Assembly: GCA_943787725.1 (NCBI GenBank)
Contig: CALSNM010000015.1
Coordinates: 1-64,000, forward strand
DNA: 64,000 bases
Source: an uncultured Flavobacteriales bacterium
GTDB lineage: Bacteria > Bacteroidota > Bacteroidia > Flavobacteriales_D > Parvicellaceae
Direction: 5' to 3'
In this document: piece after piece, positions 56,017-64,000 of the stretch
How positions within the stretch are numbered: position 1 is the stretch's first letter
Layout: every line of letters starts with the position of its first letter
Position numbers and translations under genes: made by a program
The notes under the pieces: model-generated
The model's input: only the letters and a program-made list of their open reading frames with translations
Databases searched by the model: none
What the model was told of the DNA's origin: nothing

Positions 56017-56991
56017 CTATCCTTTCAGCGCTACTTGGATTACATCTTCAAACAATTGTTTTAGTGAAACACCTTCCTGTGCTGCCATTTTTGGAATAAT
56101 GCTTTCTGCAGATTGTCCTGGAACAGCGTTAATTTCAATTAAATGTGGTTCCCCATTATGTATGATATAATCTGCTCTAGCAATTCCTGAAAAATCAAGT
56201 ATTTCATAAACTTTTAATGTCAGTGCCTTGATTTTAGCAGTCATTTCCTCTTCCAAATTAGCTGGGGTAATTTCGTTAGATTCTCCCTTGTACTTTGCGT
56301 CAAAATCAAAGAAATCATTTTCAGTTACTATTTCTGTTATTGGCAAAACATGTATTCCTCTCAACGACTTATATATTCCATTAGTAACTTCTCTTCCTTT
56401 TAAAAAAGATTCGATCAATGCTTGAGTGCCGTGTTTTAATGCTAAAGTGATAGCATTTTCTAATTCACTTTCATTTTCTACTTTAGTTATACCATAACTA
56501 CTTCCTCCATCTGCAGGTTTAACAAAGCAAGGAAGCCCAACTTTTTCTATTATTTCTGAACTATTAATCGCTTCATCTTTCCGAATTAATGCTGCTTTAG
56601 CAACAGGGATGTGGAAACTTTCTAAGAATCGATTGCAAGCAAATTTATTGAATGTAAGTGTAGCTGCTAGTTGACTGCAAGTTGTATAAGGTATATGTAG
56701 CATGTCGAAATAGGCTTGCAATTTCCCATCCTCTCCTGGTGTGCCGTGAATCACAATAAAAGCGCAGTCGAGGGTTATTTTCTTTCCATTTATTTCAAAA
56801 GAAAAATCAGTTCGATTTATGAGTTGTTTCTTGTCATATTCATCAAAACCAAACCATCCGTCTGTATCAATTTGAATTTTATAGATATTGTATTTATTCC
56901 TATCTATATTTTCAAAAACTGTTTTAGCACTTTTTAAGGAAATACCCCTTTCTTTACTATATCCACCTCCAATTACAGCAATGTTTTTCAT
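56017..56991 (-). CDS. ddl: D-alanine--D-alanine ligase
   Basis: ATP-grasp enzyme making D-Ala-D-Ala for peptidoglycan. It has 324 residues. IAVIGGGYSKERGISLKSA at the N-terminus, FIVIHGTPGEDGKLQAYFD, CFVKPADGGSSYGITKVE in the ATP site, GREVTNGI, ARADYIIHNGEPHLIEINAVPG and the closing ESIIPKMA are all typical. The start is the ATG at 56991. Upstream lies a 320-base divergent region shared with the PASTA gene. Confidence 0.97.
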   Translation of the reverse strand: MKNIAVIGGGYSKERGISLKSAKTVFENIDRNKYNIYKIQIDTDGWFGFDEYDKKQLINRTDFSFEINGKKITLDCAFIVIHGTPGEDGKLQAYFDMLHIPYTTCSQLAATLTFNKFACNRFLESFHIPVAKAALIRKDEAINSSEIIEKVGLPCFVKPADGGSSYGITKVENESELENAITLALKHGTQALIESFLKGREVTNGIYKSLRGIHVLPITEIVTENDFFDFDAKYKGESNEITPANLEEEMTAKIKALTLKVYEILDFSGIARADYIIHNGEPHLIEINAVPGQSAESIIPKMAAQEGVSLKQLFEDVIQVALKG

Positions 56992-57311
56992 GTTATTTCT
57001 TAAAAAAATTTAATAATAATTGTGTCTATAAAATATAAGATTCTTTTTCAAAGTTATGTTTCTATATATTCATTTATTAATCGATCGAAACTAATTATTA
57101 ACAGTTGGTCGTTATTGTTACATTCAGACTAATTTGGTGTTAGGTTAGGTAGGAGATTTTTTTAGCAAAGCGAAATCTTGAATAATAGTGGATATTCTGA
57201 TAAGCAATTTTCTAGGAGCTACAGGAAATAAAAGAAGCGAAAAATTCGTGAAGTAAAATGGTTTGAATATGTGTTTACAAAACAATATTTTTATCTTTGT
57301 TTCGATTTAAA
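56992..57311. other. Divergent intergenic region between ddl and the PASTA gene
   Basis: AT-rich region of 320 bases. On the plus strand it carries the box TATCTTTG at 57293-57300 for the PASTA gene. On the minus strand only a one-mismatch TATATTTT lies before ddl. No gene or strong hairpin is seen. Confidence 0.4.
57293..57300 (+). promoter_or_regulatory. TAnnTTTG box before the PASTA gene
   Basis: TATCTTTG matches the -7 consensus. It overlaps the upstream in-frame TTG at 57297, so that TTG cannot lie in an mRNA started here. The box therefore favours the ATG at 57312 (or 57318) as the start. Confidence 0.5.
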
Positions 57312-58187
57312 ATGAATATGGGAATAGTAAAAGCATTTTTTAGATTTTTAATTAGTAAGTTGTTCTTAATCAACCTAGCACTTGTAATATTGGTTGGGTT
57401 TATGATTCCATATTGTTCATTAGGAGCTTTAGAAGATTTCACCAACAATGATTCTGAAGATTATCAGCATAATTACATAGCGGTGCCAAATTTTATTGGC
57501 GTCAATATGGATAATATTGATGATTTTATTGGAAATAAAGACTTGAACTACGTTATCAATGATTCTGTATACTCTGACAATGCACCTGCGGGCTCTGTGA
57601 TTAGTCAAGATCCAGATCCTCATATCGAAACAGCTATTGACACAATTCCTTCTTTTGTAAAGCCTGGTCGTAGAATATACCTAACAGTTGTCAAAAAAGG
57701 TGGAGAGTATAAAGTTTTGCCCGATTTATTATCAGTAAATAATTCCAAAAAATTGGCTAAGGTAAAATTAGAAATGCTTGGTTTTAAAGTGAATTTCGAA
57801 TCAAAACAGCATAAAGATGATGGTCGTGTTTTGGAATTGAAATACAACGGAAAAAAGATAGATGCAGGTAATAAATTACTAAAAGGCTCCGTTATAGAAG
57901 TCATCTACGGAAGTGGAGAAGGTGGGAAACCTGTTAATTTGCCAATGTTGATTGGAGAAACGGCATTTAATGCTCAACAATTATTGGCATTATCAGGGTT
58001 AGAGTCAGAAGTGTTTTACGAAAGTGCATTAACAGCTGAAGACTCTTTATCCTTTGTAGTTTATAAGCAAAGTCCCCATCCTCAAAGTGTTGTTGAAGGT
58101 GCAGTTCCTTCCGGTTCTCTAGTGACAATAATGGCGAGAAAACTGGTTGTTGTAACTGATACAGCAGCTGTCGCAGATCCATTGTAG
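57312..58187 (+). CDS. Membrane-anchored PASTA-domain protein
   Basis: Protein of about 291 residues with an N-terminal membrane anchor (LFLINLALVILVGFMIPY, about residues 16-33) and three PASTA domains in the periplasm: VPNFIGVNMDNIDDF ... VISQDP; VLPDLLSVNNSKKLAKVKLEMLGF; NLPMLIGETAFNAQQLLALSGL ... VYKQSPHP. PASTA domains usually sense muropeptides and sit on Ser/Thr kinases or PBPs. Here there is no kinase or transpeptidase domain. It is followed 18 bases later by a T9SS-sorted protein. Confidence 0.88.
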   Translation: MNMGIVKAFFRFLISKLFLINLALVILVGFMIPYCSLGALEDFTNNDSEDYQHNYIAVPNFIGVNMDNIDDFIGNKDLNYVINDSVYSDNAPAGSVISQDPDPHIETAIDTIPSFVKPGRRIYLTVVKKGGEYKVLPDLLSVNNSKKLAKVKLEMLGFKVNFESKQHKDDGRVLELKYNGKKIDAGNKLLKGSVIEVIYGSGEGGKPVNLPMLIGETAFNAQQLLALSGLESEVFYESALTAEDSLSFVVYKQSPHPQSVVEGAVPSGSLVTIMARKLVVVTDTAAVADPL

Positions 58188-58205
58188 ATATTGATTGACT
58201 GATTA

Positions 58206-60458
58206 ATGAGAAAAATAATAGTTCTACTTACGGTATTTATTTCTTTTGCAACTTATGCACAAGAAGAACTGCAGCCATTAAGATACAATGGTAAAATAAT
58301 GAAAGAGGAAGCGCACCAGAAAACTAGTGTTTTGCACGAATCCTTCACTTATATATTTGATACATTAGATCTTCCTTTTTTTGATGACTTTTCGAGTGAT
58401 CATTTCAAAATCTTCAACGATACGGTTGGTGGTTCAAACGTCGTAGATTCGACATGGTTTTTTTTAGAAATTGCCGGAGTTCCGAATGCATGGGGAAGCT
58501 CTTACATGCTAGATACAAGCTATCGCTACGAATATGATACGGTTCCAGGATATGGTTTTGACTCTATTTCGATTGATACCATTGCATTACCATCTTCATT
58601 TGTTGATGTTTTTATATTGGATAATTATCCGGTAACCTTCACTAATACAGAGGTGTGGCCTTCATTTTACACTATAGATTCAATGTGGACTGTTTCTTCT
58701 CCAGACGCAACAATTATTGAAGTAGACCCAGATTTACTTCAGGATTCTTTAACGATGTATTTCGTTGTTGAATCTGTCGCAGATGCGGAGATTTTTTGGC
58801 AAGATCACTTTGTTTATTTAAACGATACTTATCCTATTCAACCCCATTCTATAGGTGTTGCAACTTTCGATGGGATTGATGATGTTGGATATCCTTACGA
58901 TTGGTCTTCTCCATCTGCTACAGGTTTATCGGATGTGTTGACCTCCAAACCAATAAACCTTTTAGGAACGGTAGGAGATGTTTACTTTAGTTTTTTATAT
59001 CAAGGGGGAGGTATTGGAGAAGTACCGGATCAATTTGATTCGTTAACTTTAGAATTCTGGTCACCAGTTAGCTCTCAATGGTTTTCTGTCTGGAATACAA
59101 CCGGAAGTTCGTCTTCTACTTTTACCCAAGTTTTGTTTGAGGTTTCCAGTGCACAATACAAACAAGATGGTTTCCAATTCCGATTTAAGAGTTATGGTTC
59201 CTTAACTGGAAGTCTGGATCATTGGCATATTGATTATGTTGAATTGGCAGATAATAGGGCTTTCGATGATTTTCATGAAGATGAATGGGCATTTCAATAT
59301 CCTGCTCAATCCTTTATCAAAGAATTTACCTCTATGCCTTGGACACATTACCAAATGGATCCAAAAAATCGAATGGTAAATGATAGTGTAACTTTATCAA
59401 CTTATAGTTCTAATCCGAATCTTGCTGGAATAAATGTATCTGGAGGTACCGGTATGGAATTGTATTACGATGGAACATTATTAAGTTCTATAGATTATTT
59501 GGGTGCAGCAACGGTAAACCCCTTGACTTCATTTGATTTAAGATATGAGCTTCCAGATTCCGACCCTGGTGAGTTTTGGTTTGATACTGCTTATGCAGAT
59601 ACATTTGCAATTTTTGATTTAAAGCATTTTCTGGGAACTGATACAGATAATTTATTTCGTGGAAATGATACACTTTGGCAGCAACAAGTTTTTGAAAATT
59701 ACTATGCCTATGATGATGGTAGTGCAGAATCTGCCTATGGAATAGTAGGCGCTGGAGCTGAAGTAGCTTATAAGTTTTCAATGCCGAACGGTGTAGTCGA
59801 TTCTTTACGAGCAGTAAAAATGCATTTTGAAGCCTCGGTAAACGATGCAAGTAATGCGTTGTTTTATATTCAAATATGGAATGAAATTAACGGAAAACCA
59901 GGAGATTTAATTTATACTACGGATGATGAGTTGCTTCCAACTACCTATTTGCCAAAATACAAGTATGGAGTAAATGGATATTATGAATATGTTTTGCCTG
60001 AAGCTGTAGCTTTATCTGGTACTTTCTATGTTGGATGGAAACAGTCTTCTGCAGACAGGTTAAATATTGGATTTGATAAAAATATCAATAACCAAGACAA
60101 GATTTTTTATGATATGGGCTCAGGTTGGACGAATACTAGTTTTGAAGGTTCATTAATGATACGCCCAGTATTTGTTTCGGGATTTGATGATATATTAGCT
60201 TCGGTCAAAACAAATAATGCCGGATTCGAGTTTGAAATGTATCCAAATCCTGCAAATGAATGGTTGAATATAAAGGTTAAGGATAGATTTACCGGAGAAT
60301 TCAAAATCTACGATATGCAAGGAAAGTTATTGGTGATTGAAAATTTAGTTGGTTCAGATCAAATAAGTATTACTGATTTGTCGGCTGGAATGTATATAGT
60401 TCAAATAATAAGTGAAAATGGAGATGTTGGGACAAGTAGATTGTCCGTTTCAAGATAA
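58206..60458 (+). CDS. Secreted protein with T9SS type A sorting domain
   Basis: A 750-residue protein. A signal peptide (about residues 1-18, ending TYAQ) is followed by a large beta-rich region without a family I recognise. It contains stretches like FDDFSSD and YAYDDGSAESAYGI, which recur in Bacteroidetes secreted proteins. It ends with a C-terminal T9SS domain (MYPNPANEWLNIKV ... ISITDLSAGMYIVQI ... TSRLSVSR). It is exported to the surface or medium by T9SS. It lies in an apparent operon with the PASTA gene and rluD. The function is unknown. Confidence 0.9.
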   Translation: MRKIIVLLTVFISFATYAQEELQPLRYNGKIMKEEAHQKTSVLHESFTYIFDTLDLPFFDDFSSDHFKIFNDTVGGSNVVDSTWFFLEIAGVPNAWGSSYMLDTSYRYEYDTVPGYGFDSISIDTIALPSSFVDVFILDNYPVTFTNTEVWPSFYTIDSMWTVSSPDATIIEVDPDLLQDSLTMYFVVESVADAEIFWQDHFVYLNDTYPIQPHSIGVATFDGIDDVGYPYDWSSPSATGLSDVLTSKPINLLGTVGDVYFSFLYQGGGIGEVPDQFDSLTLEFWSPVSSQWFSVWNTTGSSSSTFTQVLFEVSSAQYKQDGFQFRFKSYGSLTGSLDHWHIDYVELADNRAFDDFHEDEWAFQYPAQSFIKEFTSMPWTHYQMDPKNRMVNDSVTLSTYSSNPNLAGINVSGGTGMELYYDGTLLSSIDYLGAATVNPLTSFDLRYELPDSDPGEFWFDTAYADTFAIFDLKHFLGTDTDNLFRGNDTLWQQQVFENYYAYDDGSAESAYGIVGAGAEVAYKFSMPNGVVDSLRAVKMHFEASVNDASNALFYIQIWNEINGKPGDLIYTTDDELLPTTYLPKYKYGVNGYYEYVLPEAVALSGTFYVGWKQSSADRLNIGFDKNINNQDKIFYDMGSGWTNTSFEGSLMIRPVFVSGFDDILASVKTNNAGFEFEMYPNPANEWLNIKVKDRFTGEFKIYDMQGKLLVIENLVGSDQISITDLSAGMYIVQIISENGDVGTSRLSVSR

Positions 60459-60463
60459 TTGAT

Positions 60464-61504
60464 ATGACTGAAGAGTTAGAAGAGAATGAGGATAATATAG
60501 AAGAAAAAAGCGAGTTATTCGAACACCATCATTTTGTAGCTGACCCCGGTCAGCAGCCATTAAGAATAGATAAATTTTTGATGGCACGTATTCCAAATAT
60601 TTCAAGAAACAAGTTGCAAGTTGTTGCAAAAAATGGGAATATTTTGGTTAATAAGGTTGTAGTTAAGCAGAATTATCGTGTTAAGGCAAATGATGATATT
60701 TCCATTGTCATGCCCGAACCTGTTAAGGTTTTTGAAATGATTCCCGAAGATATTCCAATTAACATTGCTTATGAGGATGATGAATTGGTTATTGTAAACA
60801 AAGATCCAGGTATGGTTGTTCATCCGGGTTTTGGAAATTACTCTGGAACACTAGTGCATGCATTATCATTTCATTTTGACAATCTCCCAACGTTGCCTAC
60901 AGACTATTTTGGCAGACCCGGATTAGTGCATCGATTAGATAAGAATACTTCTGGAATAATGGTTGTAGCTAAAACGGAAAATACACTGACGAATTTAGCA
61001 AAACAGTTTTTCGAGAGAACAACTTTTCGAAGATATTATGCTTTGGTTTGGGGAGACTTTGAGGAGGAAGAAGGAACAGTTGAAGGGAATATTGGACGTT
61101 CTCAACAAAATAGAAAGGTTATGGATGTATTCCCGGACGGTTATATGGGAAAGCATGCAGTTACACATTATAAAGTTTTAGAACGATTTGGATACGTTAC
61201 TTTAATAGAATGTCGTTTAGAGACCGGACGAACGCATCAGATCCGAATCCACATGAAACACATTGGACATCCACTATTTAATGATTATGAATACGGAGGT
61301 AATAGAATAGTCAAAGGAACGATTTTTTCTAAATATAAGCAGTTTATTGCTAACTGCTTTACGACTATTCCGCGGCATGCTTTGCATGCAAAATCTCTTG
61401 GTTTTACACACCCTAAAACAGGGAAAGAAATGCGTTTCGATTCTGAATTACCAGAAGATTTGGTTAATGTATTAGAGAAATGGAGGCGTTATAAAGGAAA
61501 TTAA
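60464..61504 (+). CDS. rluD: RluD-type 23S rRNA pseudouridine synthase
   Basis: Converts uridines in helix 69 of 23S rRNA to pseudouridine. It has 346 residues. An acidic N-terminal extension (residues 1-25) precedes an S4 RNA-binding domain (RIDKFLMARIPNISRNKLQ) and the catalytic domain with the active-site Asp in GLVHRLDKNTSGIMVVAKT and RTHQIRIHMKHIGHPLFND. It starts 5 bases after the T9SS gene stop and is followed by the esterase gene 9 bases later. Confidence 0.95.
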   Translation: MTEELEENEDNIEEKSELFEHHHFVADPGQQPLRIDKFLMARIPNISRNKLQVVAKNGNILVNKVVVKQNYRVKANDDISIVMPEPVKVFEMIPEDIPINIAYEDDELVIVNKDPGMVVHPGFGNYSGTLVHALSFHFDNLPTLPTDYFGRPGLVHRLDKNTSGIMVVAKTENTLTNLAKQFFERTTFRRYYALVWGDFEEEEGTVEGNIGRSQQNRKVMDVFPDGYMGKHAVTHYKVLERFGYVTLIECRLETGRTHQIRIHMKHIGHPLFNDYEYGGNRIVKGTIFSKYKQFIANCFTTIPRHALHAKSLGFTHPKTGKEMRFDSELPEDLVNVLEKWRRYKGN

Positions 61505-61513
61505 AAATTTCAA

Positions 61514-61996
61514 ATGATGAATATTTTATATATCCATGGTTTAGATAGTTCTCCAAAACCGGAGAAGATTGGGGTGCTCAAACAATATGGAAGGGTTGTT
61601 GGACTTCATTTAGACTATAAGAAAGAAGAAAATCCATTTAAATTGCTAAATGATACAATTCTAAATGAAAATATTTCACATATTGTGGGAAGCAGTCTAG
61701 GAGGCTTTTTAGGATTTTGGTTAGGCGAAAAGAATAGTCTTCCTTGTTTGCTGTTTAATCCTGCACTGGGAATGCGATCTATTGACCTTCAGGTAGAAAG
61801 AAACTATAATAAATGTCCCAAAAGATTAATTGTATTAGGAGAGCAAGATGATGTGGTGCTGCCTTATCATACAATAGAGTTTTTACGTCCCTTTAGTCGA
61901 AAGAAAACGCAACAAGAAATTATTATCGATTCTACTATGGAACACCGAATCAGTGATGAAAATTTCGTAAAGTATGTAAGGTGCTTTTTTAATTAA
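61514..61996 (+). CDS. YqiA-like alpha/beta-hydrolase
   Basis: Small esterase of 160 residues. NILYIHGLDSSPKPEKIG opens the fold with the oxyanion HG. VGSSLGGFLGFWLGE is the nucleophile elbow (Ser in GSSLGG), and the Asp in GEQDDVVLP and a His in TMEHRISDE complete a triad. The YqiA/UPF0227 type acts on palmitoyl-CoA and nitrophenyl esters in E. coli; the natural substrate here is unknown. It overlaps the convergent ABC-F gene by 8 bases. Confidence 0.87.
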   Translation: MMNILYIHGLDSSPKPEKIGVLKQYGRVVGLHLDYKKEENPFKLLNDTILNENISHIVGSSLGGFLGFWLGEKNSLPCLLFNPALGMRSIDLQVERNYNKCPKRLIVLGEQDDVVLPYHTIEFLRPFSRKKTQQEIIIDSTMEHRISDENFVKYVRCFFN

Positions 61997-63626
61997 TTAA
62001 GTCAATTTCTTTCAAGCTTTCGATCCTATTTCTCTCTAAGAATGAATCGATAGATTCGAAATGCTCGATGACGCGCTTATTCTTAAATTCAAAAACTTTT
62101 TCAGACAAACCTTGTAAGAAATCCCTATCGTGAGAGACTAATATCAAGGTTCCATCAAATGCTAGCAACGCCTGTTTTAAAACATCTTTCGATTTTAAAT
62201 CTAAGTGGTTGGTAGGTTCATCTAATATCAAAACGTTTACCGGTTCCAGCAACAGCTTAACCATTGCCAACCGTGTTTTTTCTCCCCCAGATAAGAACTT
62301 TACTTTTTTATCGATATCATCACCTCCAAACATGAAACGTCCTAATATGTTGTTTATCTGTGTTCTTATATCTCCTTTAGCAACCTCATCAACCGTTTGA
62401 AAGATAGTTAATCCAGGGTCTAATAGGGAAGCTTGATTTTGTGCAAAGTATCCAACTTTTGCATTATGTCCTAATGCACATTTTCCCTCAAAATCAATCT
62501 CGCCCATTATGGCTTTAATCATAGTAGATTTTCCTTCGCCATTTCGGCCTACAAAAGAAACTTTTTGACCTCTTTCAATTGCCATATTGGCTTTGTTGAA
62601 AACCATGTGCTCTCCATATTTTTTGGTCAAGTCTTTTGCAATTACGGGGTAATCTCCAGAACGTTTGGAAGGAGGGAAGGTTAGTTTTAAAGAAGAATTA
62701 TCAACTTCGTCGATTTCAATTATTTCCAATTTATCCAGCATTTTCTCACGAGAAGAAACTTGGTTAGTTTTGGAGTAGGTTCCTTTAAATTGATCAATAA
62801 ATCGTTGGTTGTCCTCAATAAACTTTTGTTGCTCTTTAAATGCTTTGATTTGATGAATTCTCCTTTCTTCTCTCAATTGCAGGTAGTGCGTGTATTTTGC
62901 TTTGTAATCATAAATACGCCCCATGGTTACTTCAATGGTTCTATTGGTAATATTATCTATAAAAGCTCTATCATGGGAGATGATAACAACCGCTTTAGCC
63001 TTATTAATTAAAAAATCCTCTAGCCAAATTACAGATTCAATATCGACGTGATTAGTGGGCTCATCCAATAAAATTAAATCAGGTTTTTGCAACAATATTT
63101 TACATAATTCTATTCGCATTCTCCATCCACCACTGAATTCGCTGGTTGGCCTATGGAAATCCTCTCTTTTAAAGCCCAGTCCTTGTAATGCTTTTTCAAC
63201 TTCAGCATCATAATTAACTTCCTCAATAGAATAGAATTTTTCTCCAATTTCAGTTACTTTTTCTATGATGTCCATGTATTCTTTGGACTCGTAATCGGTG
63301 CGAGTTTCTAACTCTTTGTTTAACAAGTCCATCTCAACTTTCATCGCAGTGATTTGCCCAAAAGCTTTTGATGTTTCTTCAAATACTGTGCAATTGTCTT
63401 CTGTTAATAAGTGCTGCGGTAAATAAGCTATAACCGTATCATCTGGACTCCTAACTGTTCCTCTGTTAGATTTAGATATACCAGCAATTATTTTCATAAT
63501 AGTGGATTTTCCAGCACCATTCTTTCCCATTAAAGCTATTTTATCTGTAGGGTTTACAACAAACGAAACATCATTGAATAAGGTTTTTCCATTAAAATCA
63601 ACTCCTATTGCGTCTACAGATATCAT
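61989..63626 (-). CDS. ABC-F family ATPase
   Basis: Soluble protein of 545 residues with two ABC domains and no membrane segment. Domain one has Walker A GKNGAGKST and signature FSGGWRMRIEL; domain two has GRNGEGKST and LSGGEKTRLAM. The linker (about 240-310) is helical and charged, as in translational ABC-F factors. Members help stalled ribosomes or confer antibiotic resistance. The overall pattern is closest to the YdiF/YbiT/Uup group, so a housekeeping role is likely. Confidence 0.94.
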   Translation of the reverse strand: MISVDAIGVDFNGKTLFNDVSFVVNPTDKIALMGKNGAGKSTIMKIIAGISKSNRGTVRSPDDTVIAYLPQHLLTEDNCTVFEETSKAFGQITAMKVEMDLLNKELETRTDYESKEYMDIIEKVTEIGEKFYSIEEVNYDAEVEKALQGLGFKREDFHRPTSEFSGGWRMRIELCKILLQKPDLILLDEPTNHVDIESVIWLEDFLINKAKAVVIISHDRAFIDNITNRTIEVTMGRIYDYKAKYTHYLQLREERRIHQIKAFKEQQKFIEDNQRFIDQFKGTYSKTNQVSSREKMLDKLEIIEIDEVDNSSLKLTFPPSKRSGDYPVIAKDLTKKYGEHMVFNKANMAIERGQKVSFVGRNGEGKSTMIKAIMGEIDFEGKCALGHNAKVGYFAQNQASLLDPGLTIFQTVDEVAKGDIRTQINNILGRFMFGGDDIDKKVKFLSGGEKTRLAMVKLLLEPVNVLILDEPTNHLDLKSKDVLKQALLAFDGTLILVSHDRDFLQGLSEKVFEFKNKRVIEHFESIDSFLERNRIESLKEIDLIN

Positions 63627-63696
63627 TCTTTTTTATTTTTATAGAGTGCGAATCTAAAAAAAAGAAATGGAGATACAATTACAATTTTAGAAACCC

Positions 63697-63704
63697 TAAA
63701 TTTG
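63697..63704 (+). promoter_or_regulatory. TAnnTTTG box before hrpB
   Basis: TAAATTTG on the plus strand, 18 bases before the TTG start at 63723. No -33 element is clear. Confidence 0.4.
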
Positions 63705-63722
63705 TATTTCTAAATCACATCC

Positions 63723-64000
63723 TTGAAGTTTAATTACAAAACTATAGATTTACCTGTTGTAGAAGTTATTCCAGACATTCAGGAGAAACTATTAACTGAC
63801 ACTACGCTGATTGTTAAAGCTCCGCCAGGAGCGGGAAAGAGTACTTTGGTGCCTCTTACTTTAATGAAAGAGGTCTGGTTGAAAGGTCAAAAAATATTGA
63901 TGCTGGAACCAAGGAGATTGGCAGCCAAAACAATTGCTACTAGAATGGCAGACTTATTAGAGGAAAAAGTAGGTGAATCTGTTGGCTTTAGAATTCGTTT
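63723..64000 (+). CDS. hrpB: ATP-dependent helicase HrpB, 5' part only
   Basis: The window ends 92 codons into the gene. The sequence has the DEAH helicase N-terminus: DLPVVEVIPDIQEKL, then Walker A KAPPGAGKSTLVPL (motif I), then MLEPRRLAAKTIATRMA (motif Ia) and ESVGFRIR, all characteristic of HrpB. The start is a TTG at 63723, as no ATG lies before the conserved region. It is divergent from the ABC-F gene with a 96-base gap holding its promoter box. Confidence 0.9.
   Translation, partial: MKFNYKTIDLPVVEVIPDIQEKLLTDTTLIVKAPPGAGKSTLVPLTLMKEVWLKGQKILMLEPRRLAAKTIATRMADLLEEKVGESVGFRIR

Overview
The window is AT-rich DNA from a member of the Bacteroidota, most likely a marine or aquatic member of the Flavobacteriales. 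The evidence is two secreted proteins with C-terminal type IX secretion (T9SS) sorting domains, SprB-type repeats, promoter boxes of the TAnnTTTG type used by this phylum, a menaquinone operon and a Bacteroidetes-type NusG paralogue heading a glycan locus. No flagellar genes, tRNA, rRNA, CRISPR or recognisable transposase were seen.

Layout. 1-4.1 kb (minus): polysaccharide export genes wza and wzc, both broken by frameshifts, then a GT4 glycosyltransferase. 4.3-9.9 kb: dacB (plus), then a menaquinone operon (minus): DHNA-CoA thioesterase, menF, menD, menB. 9.99-15.2 kb (minus): a 1636-residue lysyl-endopeptidase-like protease with PKD and SprB repeats and a T9SS tail, plus a tiny lysine-rich secreted protein. 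15.5-22.3 kb: an OmpR-type response regulator, a PqiA-like membrane protein, a CoA-binding protein, a zinc-ribbon protein, rsmE, a TPR protein, yihY, nadC and rlmH. Several of these carry frameshifts.

22.6-55.2 kb is one large surface-glycan locus on the plus strand, with two minus-strand genes. It opens with a winged-helix regulator and a NusG-like antiterminator. These are followed by a short leader with a promoter box and a terminator-like hairpin, then the ABC exporter pair Wzm/Wzt. Next comes a near-complete pseudaminic acid pathway in the order pseB, pseC, pseF, pseG, pseI, with the acetyltransferase (pseH role) probably supplied by a GNAT domain fused to a methyltransferase. Then come tailoring and assembly enzymes: methyltransferases, a WbqC-like protein, a LmbE/PIG-L deacetylase, a KpsS-like GT-B protein, a methyltransferase-kinase resembling WbdD chain terminators, DUF5672, several GT2/GT4 enzymes, a sugar nucleotidyltransferase with a LegB-like dehydratase, a carbamoyltransferase, an asparagine-synthase-type amidotransferase and a polytopic membrane protein. 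Many junctions are 4-bp ATGA overlaps, so the genes are probably translationally coupled. My reading is that the locus makes a pseudaminic-acid-containing polysaccharide that is capped at its end and exported by Wzm/Wzt, whose long C-terminal domain would read the cap.

55.4-64 kb holds housekeeping and envelope genes: rdgB, ddl, a PASTA protein, a T9SS-sorted secreted protein, an RluD-type pseudouridine synthase, a small esterase, an ABC-F ATPase and the start of hrpB.

Quality warning: at least twelve single-base frameshifts can be reconstructed, in wza, wzc (three), pqiA-like, the CoA-binding gene, the zinc-ribbon gene, yihY (three), nadC and the KpsS-like gene. Several lie in homopolymers and each can be repaired by one base. 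They may be sequencing errors or real mutations. They are described gene by gene.
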